This document shows, piece after piece, positions 13,101 through 23,953 of a stretch of 64,000 nucleotides of DNA. The stretch covers positions 19,321,397 to 19,385,396 of the forward strand of contig NC_134652.1 of assembly GCF_030463565.1 (NCBI RefSeq), in the 5' to 3' direction. The position numbers and the translations under genes were made by a program. Position 1 is the first letter of the stretch, and every line of letters starts with the position of its first letter. Below the pieces are notes generated by a model. That model saw only the letters and a program-made list of their open reading frames with translations. It was not told where the DNA came from and searched no databases. This stretch comes from Pelecanus crispus (taxonomy: Eukaryota; Chordata; Aves; Pelecaniformes; Pelecanidae).

Positions 13101-16100
13101 TCACTGAGGGACTGTTCACTGGAAAGCCGCAGACATTTACGACACACTAGGGACTTACAAACCTGAAATCAGGAGGAGATACCAACACTGTACTATCTTC
13201 AGAAACCCTAGAAATTTATGTTTTGGACAAATGATTTATCAAGCTCTTCCCATACCAGCCCCTTTCCCAAACAATTTGGTTCTTTAGCAACAGTTCTACT
13301 GTTGTAATCTGGGTGGCAACATTTCTGCATGTGATCTTCGGTCATTAGTTTAGAATCTGATGGTGCTTGTGTTTAGTTTTATTCTTTACTTTTTTTTTTC
13401 TTTACCTCTCAATTTTATTTTTAAAACTTTTGTGATTATTACAGGTGTACTTATATTGGTAGGTTATCACACTGAGGAATTTTTGGCTAGGCGGTTCAGG
13501 ATTTTCAGTATTAGATGCCTCATAACCGGATGTATTTATTTTCTTAGCCTTAGCATATGATTCCAAGTTGTAATTAGTGCCTCAGTGTTAAAGTGTACCA
13601 ATGTGTCTATGAAACACAGCATATGGGTATTTTGATGAAAGGAAATTGGAAGATACTGCTTTTATAAACCTGAAAGCTGCAGAGCAGATGTGGAAGGAAT
13701 TACTGCAAAGAATATCAACTGGCATATAAAACAGAAGCTGAAGTTTATTTTGTTTTTATTGTAAAAGAAAGAACTCTTTACTAAGGTTCTGTTGTATTTA
13801 AGTTTACACAAAATTGAGTTGTCCAGGACTAGCTGTGAAACTATATGCACTGATGTGACATTTAATGGAACAAAGCAATTTTTTTTTTTGCTTTAAATAT
13901 TTAGTGCTAAAACTTTACATGTTGATTGTAAAATATGTATTTTTAGAATTTACGGTAAATTTAATGATGTCTCCTCTTGGGAGAGAAGGCTATAATATAT
14001 ATTGCAAAGTTCATATCCTTTTTTTAATTTCATGAGCAAGGAGCAAAGTGCAAAGTAGTGATTACCTTTTTTGCAGTCTGATTGTCTGGCTACTTTCATG
14101 GAAAGTCCTGGTCATATATACTAATTTCTGAATAACCATTAGGATTAACCACAAGTATTCTCATACTCTCACATTTTCAACACCTAGTAAGCCAACCTGG
14201 CTTTGTGGAAAACAGTAGATTATTATTTACTTAACTTTTATAGATTTCAGTAAAGCATTGAATTGCCTACCAGGCTAAAACATGGGTGCTATTGCAGTGC
14301 TAAACATTTTTCCTTTTCAATTAATTTGTTAGTGTAATGCTACATTAGAGTTACAGTGAATTACTATTCATGATCTTTTAGAATAATCTGGGCAGATAAT
14401 AGACTTATTTCCTTTTCATAAACCTACTGTTTAGAGCAATATGTTCATTATTTTTCATTCTGTTGTTAGCACTTCTAAAAATGATGTGGCAAAACCACAT
14501 GCATCTTTTATGTCCATAAGTATCGAAGAAATTATGTTGAATTTATGTATCAATCAAATGCTGCTGGTAGTGTAACTTATATGTAGCTATGATAAACAGC
14601 ATGTACACAAGCACAGCGACAGCAAAAGTCAATATATTAACAGAACTGCCAAGGGATTAAATCTAAAAAGCAGATTGCTTTTAAATGTAAAATTACAGAA
14701 TGTAATGTTCCATCATTGATGGAAAAGATGGATCCTTCAACATATTAACTGTCAGATGATTATTCTTAAGCTTTTTTTTTATAGTATCAAATGTCAAAAT
14801 TTTGTTACATGTCCAGAATTCAGGTGCGCTACCAAATGCTAATCAAAGTTGGCCAAAAAAAAAAAAAAAAAAGTAATTGGTTACACATTGGAATATCTGA
14901 ATAGTCCAATCATATGGTTTATTTATAAAATTGATTCAGTTTTATTTTTGCCAGATTCAATAAACTAACAGTTTAAATACATATTGGAATCTACTTCAGT
15001 TCAGTAGCTTTTAATGAGAAAAAGGAAGGACAGCATTACATTCTCATTGAAGAACTAAATTTGAAAAAGACACGAGGGGCCAGGCTCTTTTAAACACTGT
15101 GTTGTATAACCAAAACCGCCTTGGTTTCCTGAACATTGCCTGAATTATGCTTTCTATTTGGAAGCCATCCATCTGCAATAGAAATGAGGGCTCCCAAAAT
15201 GCAAGAGTGATAAGGATAAAATTGCCTCTGTGTTATGTGACATGGGAGCAAGGCTTCTCCTAACTCCTTGTAAGATGCAGTTCACAAATTGCCCAGCGAA
15301 GACTGAAGGTTGATCTAGCCCTATGAATGATGCTCTCGCTTTCAACTCTCCTTTAAATTTAATCACCTACTGCTCATCTTGTCAATGTACTTCCTTTTCC
15401 TGTCTAAACACCATTTGGTTAATGGTCATACAGATCTCTGTGTGTGTGTATTACCTCTTTTTCTAGGATATTAGTTCCCAAAAGCAGTTATTAAGGTTTT
15501 GTGTGCTGACTTTTGAGTGCCCTTATTCCTGCACACATCCATTTCCCAAAACCACATGCGTTTTTAGGAATCCTTCAGCCAACTAGTGGTATCAGTAGCA
15601 GATCAAAGTGCGTTACAGACAAGGTTATTCCTCAAAATTTGTAAAATGTCTTCTTGCAAGTACTTGTATAAGGTAGGAGAATATAATAAATATGAAACAA
15701 ACACATGATGAAGACATTCAGAGTATGCGAATTCCAAAATACGTTTTTACTAGATTGAACAGCAAAAGTTGACAGTTACTTTTATTTAAATTCTACCCTA
15801 ATTCATAAGAATGATGTAAAAGCTTATATAACTCATTTCTCTTTAGACTTTATCACATAAAATTTAACATCCCATTTTTAGACTATAAAAAGCACTACCT
15901 AAATAACTACTTTCAGGATGAGGCAAACTTTCAGTTGAATTGTGTATGCCAACATTATACAAAACTTTGGTCCTTCTGCAGCCATTATATGTTAGTAATT
16001 CCAGCAACTTGAGTTTTTATTGGAAAGCTAGAAGTAACTTAGATATGCTTGGTTTTTTTAATAAGGTTTATAATGTCTCTTCTCAAGTAGTCTTGGAAGA

Positions 16101-16773
16101 ATTTGGTAATACCCAGGTTTGTACTTTGAAACAGATGTCAGTTTCTGCAAAATGTACTTTTTTTTCTGATATTACTAATTTCAAGAAGGTTGTGTGTTAT
16201 ACACATGTAAAAATCTCATATTTTGATGCTAAGACTGTATAGCATTAGGAAGTAGGATTTGCTTATTTCAGGCATTAAAATTTTAATTAAAGATTAATCT
16301 TAGTCTTGAGCTGATAATCTTTAATCTACAGGCATATCCTTTATCCAGAGAAGCAGCAGAAAATAAAATGGCTGTGGACATTAAACTTTGTATGTATGTG
16401 CAATAAATAGATAATACATAAAATGGCCTTATTTGGCTATAGTAAGAATACATGTTTTCTGTAGCACAAAAGACAAATTATACTAATATCAAATAGCAGA
16501 ATTAAGTCCTAAAAGGAGACCAGCCTATTGGAAAAAGGCAACAAAATTCTTGGCAACTTTATGCCATTCCCTCCCTATACCCTCCATGTTTTTAATAGTT
16601 AAATCTCTCGATACGTGTGTGTATCATAGATCTCTGGAAAGGAACAATTTTTGCCAAATTTCACTGGAAAACACTACCAGATTTTGAGTTAAACTTTTTA
16701 CACAGAGGGTACTTCGAATCATCCAACGTGAAATGAAGTATCTTAACATTAAGAGCAGCAAAAATACTAATAT

Positions 16774-16799
16774 ACTTTGTAACTACATGTTTTCTAATA
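16774..16799 (+). repeat. 26-bp direct repeat, copy A
   Basis: This 26-bp segment begins ACTTTGTAACTACATG and recurs at 17562-17587 with two transitions (T/C and A/G). The second copy directly abuts an LTR stub. See the entry at 17533. Confidence 0.7.
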
Positions 16800-17532
16800 C
16801 TATTGCTCACTGTGTTGGCACGCAAATTTTTCAGATAATAAAAGAAAAATAAACAAATATTTAAAATATCCTATGGCTGTAACAGTTCCGGTCGGTTACC
16901 TAAACAAATTCTTGTGTTGGTTCTTGGATTTGGTAGATGTATGCTATGGCAGGTTGCCAGTAAAGGAACTGAATGTTAAATTGACCCTGTAGACCGGTTG
17001 TTGTTTAGACATAGGCATTAAGTTCAATACAGGTTTTATAATTTATTACATGAAGAACTCGTTGTCCTGGCTGCTTGTTTAAAGTGATGACAGAGCATGG
17101 GTAAGTCAGCTCATTTGTTGGTTTGCGGAGGAAGTGAATCCCTGACTCCAATAATGATTTGGTATTCAAACTAAAGGCAGAATTATGAGGCGATAGAAAA
17201 ACTGCCTTTTGGTAAAGCTTCCTTGAAAATGTCAGTCAGGAGAAACAATCCTAGAAATAAAATACTGTTCAACAGATTAATCAGCTGAACCTAAACAGTT
17301 AATGGGATTATACAAAGATAGATACATCCAATAAGCTTAGATAAATTAGGCTTTATTGTTTAGATGCTCAGGACAATGTTCCATTTTGGTTGGACCATGT
17401 AATTTCATTCAAGAAAACAACACATCATTATAAATGTATTAAAGACTTTACTGTGCATTTGAGGAATTTTACATCTGAGACTATACGAGGAAAGTAATGA
17501 AGCAGGCTTCTCAATACACTTTCATTAGGGCT

Positions 17533-17560
17533 TGTCCTGGTTTCGGCTGGGATGGAGTTA
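17533..17560 (+). mobile_element. ERVL-type LTR 5' stub
   Basis: The 28 bp starting TGTCCTGGTTTCGGCTGGG match the first 28 bp of the solo LTR at 18535 except for three transitions. After 17560 similarity stops and the second copy of a 26-bp direct repeat begins. It is either a severely deleted LTR or a short copied segment. Orientation is the same as the larger LTR, 1,002 bp further on. Confidence 0.7.
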
Positions 17561-17561
17561 A

Positions 17562-17587
17562 ACTTTGCAACTACGTGTTTTCTAATA
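17562..17587 (+). repeat. 26-bp direct repeat, copy B
   Basis: Second copy of the segment at 16774-16799, with 24 of 26 positions identical. It begins one base after the LTR stub ends. Confidence 0.7.
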
Positions 17588-18775
17588 TTTGATTTGGAAT
17601 GTCAGCAGTTATTACTTGCCACTTTAATATCGCTAGTATTTATGTGCTATTTTTGACCCACACGTTCTTATAGATTAATCCATTAATAGATATATATATT
17701 TGATCTTCTGTTTTTTTAGGGAGAATTAACAGAAAATTATTGTGTAGTCCTCAATTTATAGTTTATTAACTTTATTCAATTACTAGTATTAATACTTGGA
17801 CTTCCATTGTCCCTGAACTGTAATATGAAGTAAACAAGAGTTATTCCTCCAGTGTTTTGAAGACCTGTATTCTAATATAGTCTCTAACTTTTAAAAAACT
17901 GTCATGAAATAACGGTGTAGCAAAAATCGATGCTAAAAATATAGCTAAGTTATACGATGGGAATACAGTTGAGGCATAAAAGGCTTCCCTTAATTTGATC
18001 TATATCAGGAGTTACTCCACTGAAATATGAATTTGTCAGACTAAAACTTGTATAGCCAAAAAAGTGATAATGCAATTATTCCATATTTATAATTAATTAT
18101 CCTTATCAGAAATGTTCTCTTAGAGATATTTGAAAATGGGGGGGAGGGGTAAGTTTACTCCAAAGTATCTTCTTCTTCTATCTCTTCCAAAGACTAATTG
18201 GAAGATGACTTTACTAATGATTTGAAAGTTGAGCAGCTGATGTCAATTCCAAAACTCTAAACTAAGTGTTTCAGCTTATTAATCTTTTTAAACAGTTACT
18301 TACTTTATCTAGTTTTATTTTTTATTCCTAATTGAAATGTCAGAAAGTAGTTGAGCATGTTCATTAGGCTTTCAGAATTGCCTCCGTGACTGCTGGTGTT
18401 TATGATAGTCAGATGGGCAAAACACACTTCACATCACGTAAAGTGACATTAAATCTTTAATATAGTTACAAAGCCCCTGGAACATTCATAGAATAGAACC
18501 CTTGTTAAGAAACCTCCAGTCCAGAGTTAATAATTGTCTTGGTTTCAGCTGGGATAGAGTTAATTTTCTTCCTAGTAGCTGGCATAGTGCTGTTCTTTGG
18601 ATTTAGTATGAGAAGAATGCTGATAACACACTGATGGTTTAGCTGTTGCTAAGTACTGCTTAGACCAGTCATGGACTTTTCAGCTTCCCATGCTCTGCCA
18701 GGTGCACAAGAAGCTGGGAGGGGGCACAGCCAGGACAGCTGACCCAAACTGCCCAAAGGGCTATTCCATACCATA

Positions 18776-18798
18776 TGACGTCATGCTCAGTATATAAA
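18776..18798 (+). promoter_or_regulatory. LTR core promoter: CRE plus TATA box
   Basis: A full palindromic CRE (TGACGTCA, 18776-18783) is followed seven bases later by TATATAAA (18791-18798). Initiation would be expected near 18820-18830, giving + strand transcripts. Both motifs are intact. Confidence 0.6.
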
Positions 18799-18898
18799 TG
18801 GGGGGGGGTTGGCCGGGGGGCAGCAATCGCTGCTCGGGGACTGGCTGGGCATCGGTCAGTGCATGGTGAGCAATTGCATTGTGCATCACTTGCTTTGT

Positions 18899-18960
18899 AT
18901 ATTATTATTACTATTATTATTATTGTTATTATTACTACTACTATTTTACTTTATTTTATT
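18899..18960. repeat. ATT-rich simple repeat inside the LTR
   Basis: Imperfect trinucleotide run (ATT with ACT interruptions) in the R/U3 part of the solo LTR, just before the ATTAAA at 18967. Confidence 0.8.
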
Positions 18961-19107
18961 TCAATTATTAAACTGTTCTTATCTCAACGCAGAAGTTTTC
19001 TCACTCTTCCTCCTCCGATTCTCTCCCCCATCCCACTGGGGCAGGGGGAGTGGGTGAGCAGCTGCGTGGTGCTTAGTTGCTGGCTGGGGTTAAACCACGA
19101 AAATAAT

Positions 19108-22100
19108 TTTAAAAAAATTCTGAAATTCAAGTAGTTTGTCTTCCATATGTTTATTATTTTGAATCAGCATAGAAATTGTACTGGTTTTGACTATTTATCT
19201 AGCAATCACAATAAAATAGTCTCAAAATCGGGCTTTTACTAAAATAATAGTTGTCTTAACTGAAACTCTTTCTGTAAAAACTCTTCTCATAGGGCAGAAT
19301 CACATTATGATTGAAATGGAATTGTGCTTTATAGAGAGAGCTGAACTGCCCCGACAGAGCAGTTGCTACCCTGCATCCACGGGCTGTACTTGTGTAGAAT
19401 GATAATTGATCTAATAGAAGGGACGAATTAATTGTAGGTAAGGCCTATGTGTTCCTTCACAAGAGAAATCGCTGTCCATTAGCGTATCGATGAAAATTTT
19501 GCTGTACTGAAACCAGAGTGCAGTTAAGAAAACACTCTCAGTCCTTATTTTCATGTGTTTCTAATTTTCTTTTAGAATTTCTGTTTGCATGTGTGCAAGC
19601 GTGCATGCTTTTCTTTAGTCCTAGCTGAAGGGTGAATTTTGGAGCAAAGACCAAGGAAGAACCTTGTGGCTATTTTTTAAAATTAAAAGCATTTTTGAAG
19701 TGTTTATGTAATTTGTTAAATACAAAATATTCCTTTATACATTATAGTGCAGGGTTTAGGCAAGTCATGTATAGTTCAGACTGAGCGCAGAAAAAAAGCC
19801 AGGTATTCTTGAGTGCTGCTCCTACCACTGCAGCTACTTTTTTTTCCTGATGTTGGGAAAATCGCCCAAGTAAACTCACATTGCTTCAGTTTCCCCATCT
19901 GTATAATGTGAATAATACTTACCATTTTGCAGGAATGTGTGGAATTTAATATTTATGCATCACTTTGAAGTTCATTTCTAAATCGATTTCGTAACCCAAA
20001 CTCCAAAATACACGGTCAGTAGAAGACTGTTAGCTGGTAAGAGCTAAAAGACACATCAACATTTTCTGAAAGTCCTACATTTTTCTCTGCATATAAACAT
20101 TGTATGTAGAATTCTAGATTAGTGAAACTTCATTTCTGAATCTCCACCTTGAGCTTATATGTTGCTAGTGAATCTAGCAATACGGTCAATTTGAGTTGGA
20201 TGTGTTATATGGTCAAGCCTGATGGAGTAGGGTACAGTGTTATGACTAACAGACATTTCTTGTGAAATCATGGTGGACGCTGATGTACAATGAGAGAGAA
20301 AAGAAAATCGAAGCATTCTCAGAGTACTTTCTGCTTGGCCGAGAGTGTTAAAAAGAAACTGTGTCCCACAAGTCAAGTCCAGTGCAGCAAAAAATAGTCT
20401 CTTCATCTGTATTGCACTGAGGTCAAGCAGCTCAAAATTTGCTTTTGCAAACTCGGGTGTGGGAGTCCCCTGCGGAGGAAGTGGAGTCCTGGGTGTTAAT
20501 AAGTGCCTGCAGACTTCTCCCACCTCGCGACCAAATTACTTTTGAAAGAAGGTCAGTGAGTTTTGTTGAGGGGAGTTACTTCAGTTGTGTGTACCACCAG
20601 GAGGAGAGCTCCAGATGTGATGACTCTCGCAGTAATGGAGGCAAACAGGTTACCTGGGTAACTATTCTAACAGGCAACTTTCCAACGTGTCACCAAGGAA
20701 ATGAGGCACTTCCCAAGTAAATCTGCTTGCAGCATCTCAGAGGCTCATGTACTTCTGTTGGAATGGAAAGAAGGTGGCTTGTCTCAACCGTAAATGCGTA
20801 ACTGGGATGCGATTTCATCTTTCTCGTGATCTGCGTAAAACTTCTGACTTGTTTTTAAAGAAGGAAATCACATTAAAAATACTAAGTAGCAACTTATTTT
20901 GTTAGATGTATCTCAGCACATTATTCCTTCATATTTAAATTTTTCTCAGTCCGCAATGCTTTTCAGGGATGCAATTTCTGAACTATCAATTGCATAAATA
21001 CATTTTAGGAAGAGAGCAGCTACGTCAGCAGTCCTGCAGCTTTGTAATTTTGGTTATTTCTTCTTTCCTACAATATTCAGAGAAGTGAATGTCATCCTGG
21101 AGGAAATGATCATTTAATTATTTTGTAGAGAGCACCTGTCACCATTGTATCTGACTTACAACTTTCACATTGCTGTAATTTTTTTTATATCTTCCATCAT
21201 CATAGTGTTTGAAAATCTTACCATTATTAAATAATCTTCCAGTGTCCTGGTGAAACATGGAAGTCTTCAATTTACAGGTGAGGAGCTGGATCTCGGGAAG
21301 AGATCCTTAATGCAACAAACTGCTTGAGTATGTTATTGATCCCTAGTATGCTAAGCTGTCCCATTGACGTGTGCTTGAAGTTGGACAGATGCCTTAAGTC
21401 TTTTGTTGAGTCAAGGATATGGTGATTTCTCCAAATTTTCCGTTCTGTAAAATGTATCACTTTCTTTGCAGTACAGGATACCTTTTATTGTTGGAGTTTT
21501 GCAAGCTGAAAAACATAAAGTGCGAACACGTTATGAAGGAAAATTTAGATATATATTTTCCACTGGAATAATGTGATAATAACTTTCCCGCACTCCTTAA
21601 AACAACTGGAAAAGCAGAGAGGAACTGGAAAAAGCTTCCATGGAAAGGTTCCTGTTGCCTGTGTGTTTAGAGGATAATTCATTGTCGCTATTGTAGTGCT
21701 GAAAACCTATTGCATGATTTGTTATGAGGGAGTTACTATGCCTCTGACACTAACAAAATGTAAAGTACACTAAAGTATTATTAATTGAATGTATTTTGGG
21801 TCAATATTCAGTATATAAATATATGGAAGTACTGAAAAATATACAGATCAGACAGAACATGAATTGGAAAAGAAAAGGTTGACTACTCAAAATTTACTTT
21901 TTGCAAAATATGGCATTTTTGGGGGTGCTATATGCAGCGAATTAAATCCGGGCCACACTGAAGGCAAAGGGAATATCACATTTTCTGTAGGACCCGGATT
22001 TTATCCAATATGCACTGTATTCCAGTATAGAATGATTAATATTATGAGTTAATTAACTGAATTAGTTCAGACTGGCCATGTCTCATGTCTCCTAAGCAAG

Positions 22101-22849
22101 ACATGATTTTGACATTACACTGCTGAAAAGATCAAGGTGCTTTACTATAGTGCATGTATTTTCTCTCGCTATTCTAATAAACAGAACCTGTAAGCTACTG
22201 AAAGAGTCTGAGCAGATAATAAATGTAAAGCCAGGAAGTAGTAAGTGAATAAATATAATATATATAACAGTATATCTGACCTAATTTCTTTAAAAAAAAA
22301 CCCCAGATATAAACTTTTTGAAAATACGTTAACTTCTGCGGACTTTTGGTGGGTAACTTCATTGACTTTTTGTATTTGTTGGACTGCTAATAGACGTTCT
22401 CCACTGGGATTACTATCTACAGGGCATCGCTACCATTGTGCTTGTATTATCCTCACAAGACCATTATGGCAATGAGGTGCAGAGTGTTTGCTGAGGTAAG
22501 AGAGTAGAACATAGAGTAATAAATCTGACTTTCAAGCGTTCGCATTTGTTCTTCCCTTTGAAAATAGCAGGACGAGTTCCTCACACTGGAAGGGAATGAA
22601 GTAAATTAACTGTAAGTTTTACAAGGCTGTACTGGGACACAATCTCCACATACCTTAGTTATGAGAATCAGTGCCCTTCACGTAAGAACGTCCAACATAA
22701 AACCGTGTTATCTATGGCCAACTTTCGCCTGCTTGAAAAACGAGAGTGCTTCCTTTAAAATGAAAGTTTACGAGATTGCTTTTCTCCTTGTTGCGCCCTG
22801 CACGGAAAAGATCGCACGGGAAAGCTCGCACGCAAAGATGCCCGGCGGA
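19108..22849. other. intergenic DNA between the solo LTR and the CpG island
   Basis: No exon, RNA gene or clear transposon is recognisable. Open frames reach about 122 codons (minus strand near 20155-20523) but resemble no known protein and show no splice or codon pattern supporting coding. Sequence is ordinary AT-rich noncoding DNA. Confidence 0.6.
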
Positions 22850-22898
22850 GTTCCCCGCAGCCGTGTTCTCCCGCAGCGCCGATGGAAACAGCGCGGGG

Positions 22899-22939
22899 CC
22901 CCCCCTCCCCTCCCCTCCCCTCCCCTCCCCTCCCCTCCC
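22899..22939. repeat. (CCCCT)n repeat at the edge of the CpG island
   Basis: About eight units of CCCCT on the + strand. The minus strand therefore carries GGGGA runs with more than four G-tracts, suitable for G-quadruplex formation. Confidence 0.9.
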
Positions 22940-23673
22940 GCAGCCTCGGCGCTCCCTGCCCAGAGGTGATGGCTGCCGGCGGAGCGCAGCCGCCGCCTGC
23001 ACCGCCGGGGCGCGGGGCCCGCACCGTGCGGGGCTGCGGGGGCAGGAGCGCACCTTGTGCACCGCGGCTGCCGCCGGGCGGGGGGCGCGCCGACATTCCG
23101 ATGCGCTGAGGCAGCCGCGGCCCGGCCCGCCCCCGCCCCGGCCCCGGCCCCCGCTCCCGCTCGGAGGGCGGCACGGCGATGGCGCTGGACCGGCTCCCGC
23201 TGCGGGGAACGGCGCCGTTACTCCGCGGGGCTGGGGCGCTCAGGGGAGGCCGGCCGTCGGCGGGAGGTAGGAGGACGGGCTGCCGCGGGGAGCCGCGACC
23301 CGCGGCGGGACGGGAGCCGGGGTGCGCTCTCGGGCTTCGGGCATCCCCTCTGCGGGCGCCGCCGGCTCTGCAGCGAGCAGCCGGGGAGCGGGGAAGGCGG
23401 CTGACGGGGCGGTCCGGGGCGCTGCCGCCGGCGGGGTCGCCGCCGAACGCGCAGGGCGCGGAGCCCCTCAAGCGCCCTCAGGGGCCAGGCGGGGCTGCCT
23501 GGGGCAGGGCCGGGGGGGGCCGCCCGCGTCCCGCCTGCCTCGGCTGCGGGGCACGGCCCGGCGACCCGGCCCGCGGGCAGCCGCCCGGCCGGGGGCTCGC
23601 CCGCCGCCGCCGCCGCCGAGGAGGGGCGGCCCCGGGGGACCCCGCCCCGGCGGCCCCGTCCCCTCGCTCCGCG

Positions 23674-23684
23674 GCTGAGTCAGC
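23674..23684. promoter_or_regulatory. MAF/AP-1 type palindrome in the CpG island
   Basis: GCTGAGTCAGC is a perfect 11-bp palindrome and the core of the T-MARE site bound by MAF, NRF2/small-MAF and AP-1 dimers. It sits within the island, upstream of the candidate exon 1 donor. Binding is inferred. Confidence 0.4.
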
Positions 23685-23689
23685 CGCCG

Positions 23690-23953
23690 GCGCTGCCCCC
23701 GCGGCACCTCCCGCCCTCCCTCGGCCGGCCCGGCGGGGCGGTGCGCGCCCGCAGCCCCCGCCCGCCGCCCCGTCCCGCCGGGGTAGGCCCCTCGCTCGCT
23801 CCGCCGCCACGGGCAGCGGCGGCCGTGGAGCGCGGGCGAGGCGGGGGCGGCCCCGTCCCGCAGAGCGCTCCGCCGCCGAGCCCGCCGCCGCTGGAGTCGC
23901 GGGCCGGCCCGAGGAGGAGAAGAAGGAGGAAGATTCCGGGGGGACGCTGAAAG
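23690..23953 (+). other. PLCE1: candidate PLCE1 non-coding exon 1 (3' end at donor)
   Basis: The sequence CTGAAAG followed by GTGCGT at 23954 is a plausible 5' splice site inside the CpG island. It could join to the acceptor at 49594 of the PLCE1 start-codon exon. The 5' boundary given is only nominal, since no initiation site can be read. Other GT sites in the island, such as GGAG followed by GTAGGA near 23266, are weaker alternatives. Confidence 0.35.

Larger units (their letters stand above)
4636..17532. other. intergenic or long-3'UTR DNA, no gene recognised
   Basis: Read on both strands, I see no exon with family similarity, no RNA gene and no clear transposon. The open frames present are short (under about 95 codons) and look like chance frames. 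Small items are a perfect 28-bp tandem duplication (7104-7159), an AATAAA signal (8339) and several T-runs (6765-6781, 8640-8670). Very old repeats would not be detectable by eye. Confidence 0.6.
18535..19102 (+). mobile_element. solo LTR of an avian ERVL-type endogenous retrovirus
   Basis: A 568-bp element begins TGTCTTGGTTTCAGCTGGG and ends in GGTTAAACCACGA followed by AA, where CA would be usual. It is flanked by a 5-bp duplication ATAAT (18530-18534 and 19103-19107), the target-site length typical of ERVL-class elements. Inside are a CRE palindrome TGACGTCA (18776), a TATA box TATATAAA (18791), an ATT-rich run (about 18899-18960), ATTAAA (18967) and a pyrimidine-rich U5. No gag, pol or env remains nearby, so it is the product of LTR-LTR recombination. 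It lies on the + strand about 4 kb upstream of the PLCE1 CpG island. The family name is from memory. Confidence 0.88.

Noticed and set aside
18775..19134. Open frame of 119 codons inside the solo LTR
   Set aside because: It is made of LTR control sequence and an ATT repeat and has no similarity to a retroviral protein.
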